A stretch of 64,000 bases of DNA from Protea cynaroides (lineage: Eukaryota; Streptophyta; Magnoliopsida; Proteales; Proteaceae), in NCBI GenBank assembly GCA_028583415.1, contig CM053273.1, positions 85,763,574 to 85,827,573 of the forward strand, read 5' to 3'. Position 1 is the first letter of the stretch. Each line of letters begins with the position of its first letter. The position numbers were made by a program, and so were the translations under genes. This document shows, piece by piece, positions 10,718 through 20,833 of the stretch. The notes beneath the pieces were generated by a model, which searched no databases, was not told the DNA's origin, and was given only the letters and a program-made list of their open reading frames with translations.

Positions 10718-11193
10718 ATTGGCTGGTCCTTCTGTTAAATTGAAAGAAACTCCAGTGGGTGGACAAATTTTGCAACAAAATCTCGAAACTTATCAATGTT
10801 GTGTATCAGAATCTTCGTCAATTGAAACATGTTATCAGGAAAGGTGAACAGGTTTGGATTGGTTTATGTGGGGGGGTGTTTTTGGGAATTTTGTATAAAT
10901 TTTTTTTTGTCATTTCCAAATCTGCATTTTTCATCAATATACTAATTTGGGCTGAAATCTTACATGGAAGTTGGCCAATTCGCTGAAATTTATTTTGGCA
11001 AATTACTATCAGACATTCCATTAGTTTCTGGAATCAGTTAAAAGTCTAGTTCTGTTAGCCACATGGTTTTTTACCCCCATTATGGTCGTCATTACAAAAT
11101 CTCCCCCCAGTTCAAATGTCTTATAGCAGATATGCTATGTGCTGCTTGGTTAGCTGATCTATGAATAAAATTACATCTGAAAAACAAACAATT
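10718..11193. other. 3' flank of the SEC12-like gene
   Basis: AT-rich sequence after the stop codon. No second gene is seen. A poly(A) signal could not be assigned with confidence. Confidence 0.4.
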
Positions 11194-11400
11194 TCATGGT
11201 TTGGGTGATTTGCAGCAGTAGGGAGAATAATTCCCAAGGCCAAGAATGTCTTTCCCTTTATCTGGCTGCCACTCGACTGCCACCTGTGCATCAGTTTCTA
11301 TTATTATTTCTTTTAAACATTTCTTCTCTAACAGCAGCAAGCGTTCAAGAATCGCCTTTTGTTTCTGCTTCCTCAACCCGGTTTATCACTATGTTCACAA
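11194..11400 (-). pseudogene. RNase H-like fragment (reverse-transcriptase-like RVT_3 type)
   Basis: On the minus strand an open frame carries KCLKEIIIETDAQVAVEW, preceded by an AILERLLLLE-type helix. This resembles the strand-helix-strand of the RNase H-like domain found as captured or LINE-derived fragments in plants (pattern LxxIxIETDSQxxV). Only about 60 residues remain and no other domain is adjacent. Chance similarity cannot be excluded. Confidence 0.3.
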
Positions 11401-11421
11401 CTGGTAAGTGCCCGTTAATCC

Positions 11422-11425
<4 letters not shown>

Positions 11426-11452
<27 letters not shown>
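11426..11452. repeat. CT microsatellite
   Basis: About 13 CT units. Confidence 0.85.
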
Positions 11453-11745
11453 TTCAATACCTCCATTTTCGTTTGCAACAAGCAAGCAGCGACAGCAGCA
11501 AACGAACTTGGACTTGACAAAGAAGACACCTTACAACACTTAAATTAGTGTGGTTTCGCATTTCTAGTCCTTGACGCTTGTTAATGCTTGCATCTCCGGC
11601 ATTTGGCAGGTCACGGCAAATGCTCATGCTTCTTTCTAGGGTGGCAGCATGCCTCTAGAACAATGGGTAAGTGACGAAGAAGTTGAGACGGTTTTGAAGT
11701 AGGCGCACCCTAGTTGCAAAAAAACAATTTTCTGTGATTAGACCA

Positions 11746-11976
11746 GATTCAAATCGTCTCATCCCTGAGATTCGGGAGGCGTGGCGGCGACCCCATTGGA
11801 TGGTCGCCATGTGGAGGTCGGATGAATCCGACCCCTCCGTTTGAGCCGACAAGCCGAGCCGACAAGAGAGTGTCGGCTCGAACGGAGGGGTTGGATTCAT
11901 CCGACCCCCACATGACAACCATCCAGTGGGGTCGCCGCCATGCCTCCCGAATCTCAGGGATGAGACTATTTGGATC
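11746..11976. mobile_element. Hairpin MITE with ~105-bp inverted arms
   Basis: The left arm (11746-11850) and right arm (~11870-11976) are near-perfect reverse complements: GATTCAAATCGTCTCATCCC pairs with GGGATGAGACTATTTGGATC, and GGGAGGCGTGGCGGCGACCCC pairs with GGGGTCGCCGCCATGCCTCCC (only short parts shown). The loop is about 20 bases. It is GC-rich against an AT-rich background and has no coding frame that explains both arms. No target duplication was identified. Confidence 0.7.
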
Positions 11977-12183
11977 CGATTAGACCAATCTGAGACACGG
12001 ATGATCCTTGGTTCGTCTATTGAACCATGATGAGAGCTCCATCTTTCTAAGGCAAAGGGAGAGTGAGAGGAGTGGAGGGGAAGAGAAAGAAGGAAGAGTT
12101 GAGGAGGGATCCAGTCCCATTTTTTCATTGTGAAATTTTTATATTGCCTCTCAACATAAAGAATAACATGAAGGAAAGAAAAT

Positions 12184-12765
12184 GGGTAAAGAAACAGTCA
12201 AGGAATTTGCTTCACTCTCTAGTGAAGTGAAGCAGAAGATTTCCCAGGTCCTTGCAAGTCATCAGATGCCCGCTACAAAGCAATCGTTGTTTGACACCGT
12301 CGGCCAAAGTTGTTAATGAAGGCAAAATGGTCATGGCTTTCTTACGTAGGGAGTGCTTCCCCAAGGCATCGTACAACAATCTAAAGCCAAAAAAAGTATG
12401 GGTCTTGCAAGATTCTGCAGAAAATTAATGACATTGCTTATATAGTAGATCTTCATGTGTACTGTGTACATGGCTGTTTCACAGACTTTTAACGTTGCTG
12501 ATTTGTACGAATGCTTGATTCTGATATCTTGATGGAGAATTTTTCCAGAAGTGGGAGGGACCGATGTAGAGAGGATCTCAAATGATTTCTTAGATCTATT
12601 GGTTCAACAAAAATAATCACTTGATTCTGATGATATCTTGATGGAGAATTTTTCAAAAGTGGGAGGAACTGATGTAGAGAGGCTATCAGATGATTTCTTC
12701 GATCTATTGGTTCAACAACAAAAATCCATTCGATCATCACGAAGACTTGATTTAGGAGCATAACT
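12184..12765 (+). pseudogene. Ty3/gypsy pol C-terminal remnant (integrase tail), with internal duplication
   Basis: In shifting plus frames the sequence reads as the C-terminal part of gypsy integrase: KQKISQVLASH at ~12230, NEGKMVMAFLRRECFPK at ~12315-12370, LKPKKYG at ~12380, then INDIAY...VDL and FNVADLYECL at ~12490-12515. This is the module after the integrase core that ends many plant gypsy polyproteins. The tail segment DILMENFS...GGTDVERIS is present twice (12512-12608 and 12619-12715). No upstream pol domains, PPT or LTR are attached, so it is an isolated fragment. Confidence 0.72.
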
Positions 12766-12860
12766 TGTGGGGTCTGTAACTTTTGTAAAAATCCAATCGT
12801 TCATCACAAAGGCTTGATTTACGAGCATAACTTGTGGGGCCAGAAACTTTTGTTACAAGT
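12734..12860. repeat. Short tandem duplication (~67-bp period)
   Basis: GACTTGATTTAGGAGCATAA at ~12745 recurs as GGCTTGATTTACGAGCATAA at ~12812, each followed by CTTGTGGGG. It sits at the end of the gypsy pol tail. Confidence 0.6.
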
Positions 12861-13828
12861 GAAGTCACGGGAGCAATTAACCCCAATATCTAAATCTAAA
12901 TAGATACCAACTCTCTACAACATGGCAATGACTGAAATTGAATAACTTTAGATTCAGAGCCCAAATTCGCACATTTAAGCATGTCTTTTTATTTCCGTAT
13001 TTGCTATTATATAATCCAACCTTCCTATGTAGATGTCGAGTTGGTTGGTCCCTTCAGAGACATCATGAATTTAATGAAAAGTTCCCAATGTCTCTATTTC
13101 CTTGCGAATTTGAGAGTTTCTTTACCTTGTTACCTTGTGGGTTCAAGGGTTCGTTAACATCAAAACGGTAACCAACTCCTATACTTTTCAACTGCATCAT
13201 AAGCCGAGACATGTGGGAGCAAGTGTTGCAATGGGGAGGGCACGAGTGGGGTGTAGAAAGGGAACAAACAAAAGGCAAAGGTAAAAATGTAACAAAAATA
13301 CTTGAGTGAGAGAGGAATTGTATTGAATATTTTTGCAAGAGGGTCACTGTCAGGCTATATGACCCCTGCACCAACATGAGGGTCAATTAGAACACATGCA
13401 TTTTTAAAAGCAACAGTCATTGTACCCTTCTTGAGTCTGGTCCCTAGTGCAAACTCCATGTAGTCTAGCAACCTTTATTTTTTTATGCCCTTTTTGTAAT
13501 ACCAACACAAAGATATGGTGGGTATTTTTTTTAAACCCAGACCTAATTTTGAGTAATCTCATAATTTTCCCAGAGAGCTATCTTAAGAGGAGTGTGTTTG
13601 TCAAAAAGGAAACAAAAGAAAGTAGAAAATCCAATTTGTCTCCAATTATTGGAGACTCCAATCACCAATCCAACGATTGGAATTAATTGGGTGCGCCTAC
13701 CAACACATCTATAGGGGCACTTGGTAAACTACAACCGTTAGATGGGCGATTGGAGCCTCCAATAATCGGAACCAATTTCTACCCGCAATGTAGTCTGCCT
13801 GACTCTGACCTGGTGGTCTGCTTTAAAT
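12861..13828. other. No gene recognised
   Basis: AT-rich, short frames only. Nothing that can be supported. Confidence 0.4.
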
Positions 13829-13829
13829 A

Positions 13830-13895
<66 letters not shown>
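13829..13895. repeat. Poly(A) followed by AT microsatellite
   Basis: About 19 A then about 24 AT units. Confidence 0.85.
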
Positions 13896-13901
<6 letters not shown>

Positions 13902-14694
13902 GGGAATGTAGCATATGATTAATTTATTACACATAACTAAATGTTGAAGATGCTAAAGCATAAATGAAAGGCTTGATGTATGGAAAAAGACATTAAAAAA
14001 ATGACATTTCATCGTATCAGGGCAGTGCACAGCACATTGGATTATCTTTCTTACTCATAAACAATTTTAATTCAGTGGTCCAGACTCTAGAATTCAGGAA
14101 TGATATAAATTTAAGGGGTCAATCACAACTCTTCATAACAGAATGTATCAAAATCAAGATTATTTTCTTAACCAAAAAAAAAAAAAAAAAAAAAGAAAAA
14201 GAAAAAGAAAAATCAAGATTATTTTATTAAAAAAAATTACTTGATGTATGCTACACTTTTTTTGGTACGGAAAAAGCATCTAATGCTCTTACCCAGAATT
14301 CATACAACACACCAAAAGCAAAACAACAACCTAGACTAGCTCATAAAGGAACAAGAAAACAAAATTTACCATTAAAATTCCCGAAAGCTATCCAAGAGAA
14401 GAACCAATGCCAGCTCCTCATCTTCTTCCTCCTTCCAGATTCAATAAAACATACAATCAATGGATCAGTGCTAAGCAAGAAATTAACTATACTAGCTGAG
14501 AAACAAGAATTCAGTTTTGATTAAATTTTAAGGGTAAGTAAAGATTATCAAGGGTGGTGAATAAAATGTACATTGAAGGAACAAAGTACATCAAAATCAG
14601 AGAGACCATGGCATTATCATTCATCTACCAATTACCACACACACAAACAAATAAGAGAAGGGATGGAATTCTGAACCCCACAGATCCAAATTCA

Positions 14695-15983
14695 TTACAC
14701 CATCGCCGCCGCCGCCGCCGGCGAAGAAGAAATCATAGTTGTCTTTCTAGGCCGTCCCACCGATTTTTTCGGCGTCCGCACCTCTTCCTGCACCCCTTCC
14801 TGTGTCTTTCGCGGTCGACCCCTTCCCCTCTTCTCAGGCGACACTACATTATTCAAGACAACATTAACACCACCAATAGCAGCATCACCGCCCGGGACAG
14901 AAGGAGTCACCACCACCGCTGCAACACCGGCGACATTTTTGGGAACCTTCGGCGGCCGACCACGTGGCCGACTACCACCACCCTTATTTACAACAATGGG
15001 TACAGCAACGTTACCAGAGGTGGATGGTGCAGCGTTCTTCCGTGGTCGACCCCTCGATTTAGGTAATTCCGATACACGACGTTCGCCGGAAGGAGCTGCC
15101 ACGTACGGCCTGACCTTGGGTAGTTTCCTAGGTTGCTTCGGTGCAACGAGACCGTACGATGGAGTAACAGTGATGGTCTTAAGCTTCTTAGGTTGCCGTC
15201 TTGGTTTGGGCGGCGGAACGAACCCGTTTGAACCTGGAACGAGAATGGGATTGGATCTGGGTGGGCGCCCACGGCCTCTCTTCTGAAGAACCTGTCCATC
15301 TGTAACAGTGACAGTTACAGAAGCAGTCTTGGATTTCGGAGGACGACCAGGGCTTCTCTTCGGCAAAGGAAATGCAGGTCCAGGATCTAAGGGTTTGGCT
15401 TTAGGGGGACGCCCACGGCCTCTCTGTCCTGGAACTAAAGACGTAGAAGCAACAGAAGCAGATTTGGCTTGAGCACTCTTGGGAAGCTTGTAAGATTGTT
15501 TAACCATGGTTACACTACCACTGTTCTTTAGCTTCTTTAGATGATGACTAAATAAAGCTGAATGAGATGCTGGAAGATTTGAGTAGGTCGAATCGATGTA
15601 TTTCTTTATAGCTGTCCTACTCGAACCCTTTTTGTCGTCTAAAACCCTAATTGCAGTAGTAATCATCTGAGACAACACCAGAATCAATAATTAGGGATTC
15701 GATAAGAAAAATGAGCAGAGAGAGAAAGATAAATTATGGATAGTACCTCTGCATAAGGAGGATGATGGGGTGTTGAGCTGTGAGTAGGAGGAGCAGCGTT
15801 AGCAAGAACCGTAGGATCTTGAGTAGTCGTGAGAGGGACGGAGGACAAATCCAAGCAAGATGGTAGAGATGCTTCAGCTTCAGTGGTCGGAGGAGGAGGA
15901 CGAGGAGCTATCGATGGATTCATGATCTCCGGTGCTGGGGAAGCTCCGGTGCTGGCCGGAGGAACTACTGTTGATTTCTCCAT
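14695..15983 (-). CDS. GH1 linker-histone domain protein with seven AT-hooks (HMGA/HON4-like)
   Basis: Two exons on the minus strand: 15983-15747 (ATG at 15981-15983) and 15666-14695 (stop TAA), with a GT-AG intron of 80 bp, giving 402 residues. Residues 1-75 are Pro/Ser/Thr-rich. A GH1 (H15) globular domain spans ~75-145 (HPPYAEMITTAIRVLDDKKG and YIDSTYSNLPASHSALFSHH). After that come seven AT-hooks with GRP cores: GQRGRGRPPKAK, RSPGRPPKSK, KRGRGRPPRS, KSRGRPRKN, RPRGRPPKV, KRGRGRPRKT and KSVGRPRKT. AT-hooks bind the minor groove of AT-rich DNA and GH1 binds the nucleosome dyad, so this is a nuclear chromatin architectural protein. Typical plant HMGA proteins are ~200 residues with four hooks; this one is closer to the larger GH1-HMGA (HON4) class. 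The intron splits the GH1 domain near its start. The frame is intact. Confidence 0.88.
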
Positions 15984-15985
15984 GC

Positions 15986-16033
15986 AAGAGAGAGAGAGAA
16001 GAGAGAGAAGAGAGGGAGAGAGAGTGAGGGGAA
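15986..16033 (-). promoter_or_regulatory. CT-rich (GAGA-type) 5' leader of the AT-hook gene
   Basis: Directly upstream of the ATG the minus strand is a CTCTCTTCTCTC tract. Such tracts are common in plant 5' UTRs and are bound by BPC/GAGA-binding factors. The functional role here is inferred. Confidence 0.45.
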
Positions 16034-16262
16034 AGTGCGGTCGATCATTTCTAAGTGGGTGTATAAGGGGTAAAATCCAGAATGGAATCTGGGCAACTGA
16101 CACTGGATGAGAGAGGTTGGAGATCGGAGGGTTGAATGCAATCCAGGTATAGAATGCACGGATCGATGACGTGGAATTTTCTGTCTATTTTTTTCTTGAA
16201 TCTAAGATAAATAAACTATTTCATTAAAATAAATAAATAAATAAATAAACTAATTTTTTTAC

Positions 16263-16264
<2 letters not shown>

Positions 16265-16298
<34 letters not shown>
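16265..16298. repeat. AT microsatellite
   Basis: About 17 AT units upstream of the AT-hook gene. Confidence 0.85.
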
Positions 16299-16300
<2 letters not shown>

Positions 16301-16556
16301 TCATACATTTTCTGCATCTCTCCAATAATTAAACCTTTTTTTTTTGTCGGTTATAGACAGGGAAGGCTGATAAATACATTATCCTATGTTCTCTTTTAAG
16401 TCATTATTTTTATAGCAAATTTACACCGTTCGGTGAACTTAGATGGTTTTGTGTATTCCAGGAAAAGCTAATAAATTAATTCGAAATGGTTTAACGGGTT
16501 TGATTTTCTATATGTATATTTTGTAATGTGCTAGTTTAATAAGTACTATTAGGTCA

Positions 16557-16789
16557 ACCTTAAGGGGGTAGTTGAGTCGGCAAGGAGCCTACGTCGCAGG
16601 GAGTAGAGGTACTGAGTTCGATTCCTCTCTCATTCTTGGGGCTACTCACACGGGATGTTAAGTACTCTTTCTTTTCTGCTATGGGTGCAAGTGGAATGAT
16701 TCTCATTCAATCCTGAAATGATCCGATCCATGCGGTTGTGGGGTCAGTGGTCAGTCGGGCCAAAGGTAATCGTTAGCAAGAAAAATAAA
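16557..16789 (+). mobile_element. tRNA-derived SINE (233 bp) with 16-bp target duplication
   Basis: An A-box-like TAGTTGAGTCGGCAAGGAGC near 16571 and a B-box GAGTTCGATTCCTC near 16615 form an internal Pol III promoter. The body ends in AGCAAGAAAAATAAA. It is flanked by AAGTACTATTAGGTCA (16541-16556) and AAGTACTATCAGGTCA (16790-16805), one mismatch in 16 bp, which fits LINE-mediated insertion. No coding capacity. Confidence 0.8.
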
Positions 16790-17397
16790 AAGTACTATCA
16801 GGTCATTATTTGTTATTGGGTTGGTTTGGTTTTTGATTTGGACCTATTGGATTAGTTTGGTGTAGGTTTATCAATTAGTCTGGTCTAGTTTTGGTTTTTC
16901 ACTCGACTCTAAAAGTCCAAGCCAATTTAGGCCCAATAAGATTCGGGAACAAATTGGACTGGTTTGCTTTCAATTTTCAGATTGGGCTCAATTTTGATAC
17001 TCCGTAACATGATCCAGCTCAAGACGTGAAATGATTCTCATTCAATCCTGGAATGATTCGATCCATGCGGTTGTGGAGTCAGTATGGGGCTGTGGGTTTA
17101 GTCAGGCCAAAGGTCTGAATACCTCTTGTTAGCAAGAAAAATAAAAAGTGCTATCAGAGTATCAGGTTATTATTTGTTATTGGGTTGGTTTGGTTTTTGA
17201 ATTGGACCTATTGGATTAGTTTGGTGTAGGTTTATCAATTAGTCTGGTCTAGTTTTGGTTTTTCACTCGACTCTAAAAGTCCAAGCCAATTTAGGCCCAA
17301 TAAGATTCAGGAACAAATTGGACTGGTTTGCTTTCAATTTTCAGTTTGGGCTCAATTTTGATACTCCGTAAGATGATCCAGCCCAAGACACAATCTT
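16695..17397. repeat. Tandem duplication (~335-365 bp) capturing the SINE 3' half
   Basis: Unit 1 (16695-17028) and unit 2 (17029-~17397) both start AATGATTCTCATTCAATCCT and contain the same GGGTTGGTTTGGTTTTTGA and AAGTCCAAGCCAATTTAGGC stretches with few differences. Unit 2 holds ~30 extra bases inside the SINE part (GGGGCTGTGGGTTTAGTC), so unit 1 lost them after duplication or the two diverged. The high similarity suggests a recent event. Confidence 0.8.
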
Positions 17398-17521
17398 AGG
17401 ACAGACCACAAAATCAGCCAGAATTAGTATCGTTATAGGACGTGGCCGATTCGATGCCAATTACTTGAACCATGGTCGGGGTGAGGGAATTAATTGGTTA
17501 TTCTTCTTTGTTTTTTCTTCA

Positions 17522-17746
17522 AGCTCCGTTTGTTTTGATGTAAAAAAGTTTTACTTGTAACATTTTATATGTAAAAACAAATTTCAATGTTTGTTTTTAG
17601 TAGGTAAAAAAAAGACAAAGTTCTTTTTCTATCTCCCTTAGAGATCATTATATTTTATCTTGGAAAAAAAATGCATTAAAATTTTTTTACATATAAAATG
17701 TTACACGTAAAATTTTACCATTTTTACGTCAAAACATACAGAGCCT
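17522..17746. mobile_element. MITE with ~60-bp terminal inverted repeats
   Basis: The left end AGCTCCGTTTGTTTTGATGT pairs with the right end ACGTCAAAACATACAGAGCC, and the inner ACTTGTAACATTTTATATGT pairs with ACATATAAAATGTTACACGT. The total length is ~225 bp, non-coding. The family and target duplication could not be set. Confidence 0.62.
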
Positions 17747-17846
17747 CATTGAAAATATATTTAGGGCTAATTGATTTTCTTTTCGGAAAATTACTTGTAC
17801 CTCCTTTAGACTATAGCCTAGTTTCAACCTCCTCCTAGTAGTTTTT

Positions 17847-18055
17847 GACAATTACAGTTGTTCTCTTTTCATTGATAGTGTTAACCATAAAATTAAAAAG
17901 ACAGCCTTATCCTTTACGGGTTTAGGGTCAATAAGGGTTGAGACGAAACTGACAATTACAGCTGCTCGCTTTTAACTGACGGTGTTAACCATAAAATTAA
18001 AAAGACAGCTTTACCCTTTACGGGTTTAAGGTCAATAAGGGTTGAAATGACAACT
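17847..18055. repeat. Tandem duplication (~104-bp period)
   Basis: GACAATTACAGTTGTTCTC at 17847 recurs at 17951. Both units contain TTAACCATAAAATTAAAAAG and CCTTTACGGGTTTA. Confidence 0.75.
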
Positions 18056-18339
18056 TTAACCTTTCTTATATTTCAAATATTCTTTTTTCTTTTCCCTTTT
18101 CCCAACCCCTTATATTTCATATCTCCCTTCCCAACCCTTGCTTCCAACTAAACCTCCAGCTCGATTTGATCCGACGAGAAACTTCCAATGAGTACGTCCA
18201 GCAAAAGATAATAGCCAATACCCTCTCTTGGATTTAGGGTCTCTTCGAGCAGAAAACTTGATAATTAAAGAGTACAAATTAGATCTTAGACAGAAACCAC
18301 AACTTGAATCAGATTTTAACAAGACAGTAAAATTCAAAG

Positions 18340-18402
18340 GTGAACCAAGGCATTGGAGGCCTTACAGGGTGCCTGGACACCTAAACGATGCCTTGACAAC
18401 TA
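18340..18402 (-). mobile_element. Short copy of the CATAGTTGTCAAGG MITE family
   Basis: On the minus strand it reads CATAGTTGTCAAGGCATCG and CCAGGCACCCTG, then GCCTCCAATGCCTTGG. These segments match the MITE at 24421-24551 with an internal deletion. Confidence 0.55.
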
Positions 18403-18971
18403 TGGTAAAACTCTTCGCGCATGGTAGTTATTATCTATCCGTAAGTAATAATACGTGATTCTCTATTTAGAAACTTACGATTTCACTGAGCAGTCACATG
18501 TTTAGAGATCCATGACTTTGTCAATGCAGACCAACATCCCTGACCATTGCAGAAGAAACTTCTCTAGCTTGAGAACATCCATTACCGGGAAATGAAGCTC
18601 TACAATTCATCCACTACTGAAGTCTGCTTTGGAGCGCCCAGTACACCTCTTTGTCAAGGCATGTGGTGCTTCTCCCCACCTGTTCCAAGCCGAAGCCACC
18701 CATTTGAACTTCTTCAAAACCTTAATTTTGTTCACATTCGCATATCCTCCAAAAACCCTAACTTGTCAAACGAGGAACTTCATATTCAGCTGCTACTACC
18801 ACCATAACCGGTACAAACTTAGATTTTCTTGATCAGTTCTCGCCTTCTGGAACTTGATTTGCCGAGTATTATTAATCCACATGAAAGATGTCAAAAAATT
18901 GTTGTTGGGTAGTCAAAAATGATCAAACAAGGGTATCTCCTTGTCAAGCATATCTATCACGTACACAATGA

Positions 18972-19310
18972 ATGATTGATTCACTTATGAGGGCTTTTAT
19001 GAAGTTTGGTATGGTTTCAGATGCAATGGAGGTTTTAGGTAGAATTAAAAACCCTGGGTTGAGACCGAGTTTGTCTGCCATAAGCATTCTCTTCAAGCTG
19101 TTACTAGAGAGGGGTGATTATGGAAGTGTTTGGAAATTGTTCAGAGATTTACCTGGTAAAGGACATTTTCCTTCTAATTTTACTTTCAATGTTATGGTTC
19201 GCGGATTTTGTAGAAGAGGACATCTTCAAGTTAAAGAGGGCCTACTGCACTTCATGCGTTAATTCCACTGTGAACCTGATGTAGGTTCACGGAAAGTGCT
19301 TGCATGTAAC
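18972..19310 (+). pseudogene. Pentatricopeptide repeat (PPR) fragment
   Basis: An open frame of 96 codons contains two to three P-type PPR motifs: DSLMRAFMKFGMVSDAMEVL, FKLLLERGDYGSVWKLFRDL and FNVMVRGFCRRGHL. After an in-frame stop at 19259 the frame continues with FHCEPDV, typical of the next repeat, so the stop is a lesion. PPR proteins usually have more than ten repeats and an organelle signal, and bind organelle RNA. Neither a signal nor further repeats are seen. The preceding 18490-18960 may derive from the gene's 5' part but has no clear frame. Confidence 0.7.
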
Positions 19311-20833
19311 TCAATTCTGTAAAAGTCTGCTTGACATACGTCGTTGTTGTCAAAGGATGTTACTGGTCGGTGTTTTCCTTCACGAAATGAAATGTCATGT
19401 CCCAATAAAGGCGACAATGACACTCATTCTCCCATTAAAGGTAGTTTTGTCCTTAAACTTTAATGATAAGATGACATCATCAACTAACATAGAAATCGAT
19501 TAATGGTGGACTAAGGTTGTCTGTAACATGGTTTTGAAGTTAGGGATAGTACAAATAATTGTCTAAAATTTTAGGATAGGGATTGAAATTAGACCATAAT
19601 CCAAGGGAAGTACAAGCAACTTACCCTTTTTTTTTATATTTTTTATAAGGTAAAGATCAACATGATTGTAGAATTTGACCTCAGATCAGTTGAGATATTT
19701 CTCTTCACCACAGGTGAAGGAAAACTGCACAATAGTTTAATGAAGTTGATGCTATTAATAAAACAAAAATAGAACCAGAAGATTATTCCATCCAAGGATG
19801 ATTGCAGGGTTTATATAAATTGTGGAATGAATGCGTTTGTTCCAGTTATTACAGTTACACCATCTTGGTAGGAATCAATGTCATCCAAATACATTTTCTA
19901 AATAAATGATGAAGAGAACGAGAATATAAATCTGAGTAAAATGACCAGCATGTGCCCTCTTTAGTTGTCTCCCAAAAAAAAAAAAAAATTCAGTATTCAA
20001 AGGCTAAAGTCCTATAAAAAAAGACCATTTCAAAGGGTTAACCCAGATATCCTCGCCAGATAGTTGATTTATCTGATGTCTGATGGTCCAATAGTGGTCT
20101 ACCTATCTAACCAAAAATTCGCAGTAAAACAGGTACTCTCCACCCAGTTTTTAAGAGCTGCTTGTTCATTAATACGTTAGAACAATGTACAAGACCCAAA
20201 TTTAGGGAAGCAGTAGGTTGCCAAGAAGGCTTGTTAGGTTGCAAATAAAAAAAAGGCAGGGGAAGTAAAATTGATTTTAAAAACAAAAAAAATCTTTATT
20301 AAACATGATTGTGTAATCATTAAATTGTGCAATATTTAGTAATTATAATTTTTAGGTCTAATTTTTATTTTACTTTTTTTAAATCCAGGTTTGGATACAA
20401 AGTAAATTGAAACTTAATAACCAAATTTGGAATGCTTTCCAGTTATTGACACTATCGGTAACAAATACAATAGTTTCTTTCTTAGATTTGAAAATTTTCA
20501 CTTCCCTTTTATATTTCCATCGCAACCAGACTAAGCTTAAATTAGTCCATGTTAGTCAAAATCATTGTGGAAGGACCTTGCTTGAGGTCTGGGCACTTAT
20601 CTATGGTTAAGAAGCTTAGGACAAACAAAAATGATGCGAGTGGATATAGGCAACTTGGATCAAAGTAAACAACAGGCATTGCAAGCTATAAGAACAATAA
20701 CTCACTTAAATTTTAAATTAACAGCCGATACAATATGCTTGCTATAACTCACTGTGGGGCTTGATCTTCTGTGGTTAGTTGGGGAAGAACTAGAACTTCT
20801 CTTTGACATGTTACAAGAAATTACTCATATGAT
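19311..20833. other. No gene recognised
   Basis: AT-rich, short frames only. The last part is the 3' flank of the minus-strand gene starting at 20834. Confidence 0.4.

Noticed and set aside
14554..15066. 170-codon plus-strand frame rich in Arg/His/Ser
   Set aside because: It is the antisense shadow of the AT-hook gene. The minus strand has the GH1 domain and AT-hooks with a proper intron.
14939..15286. 115-codon plus-strand Gly/Arg/Leu-rich frame
   Set aside because: Also antisense to the AT-hook exon; low-complexity by reflection of the hook codons.
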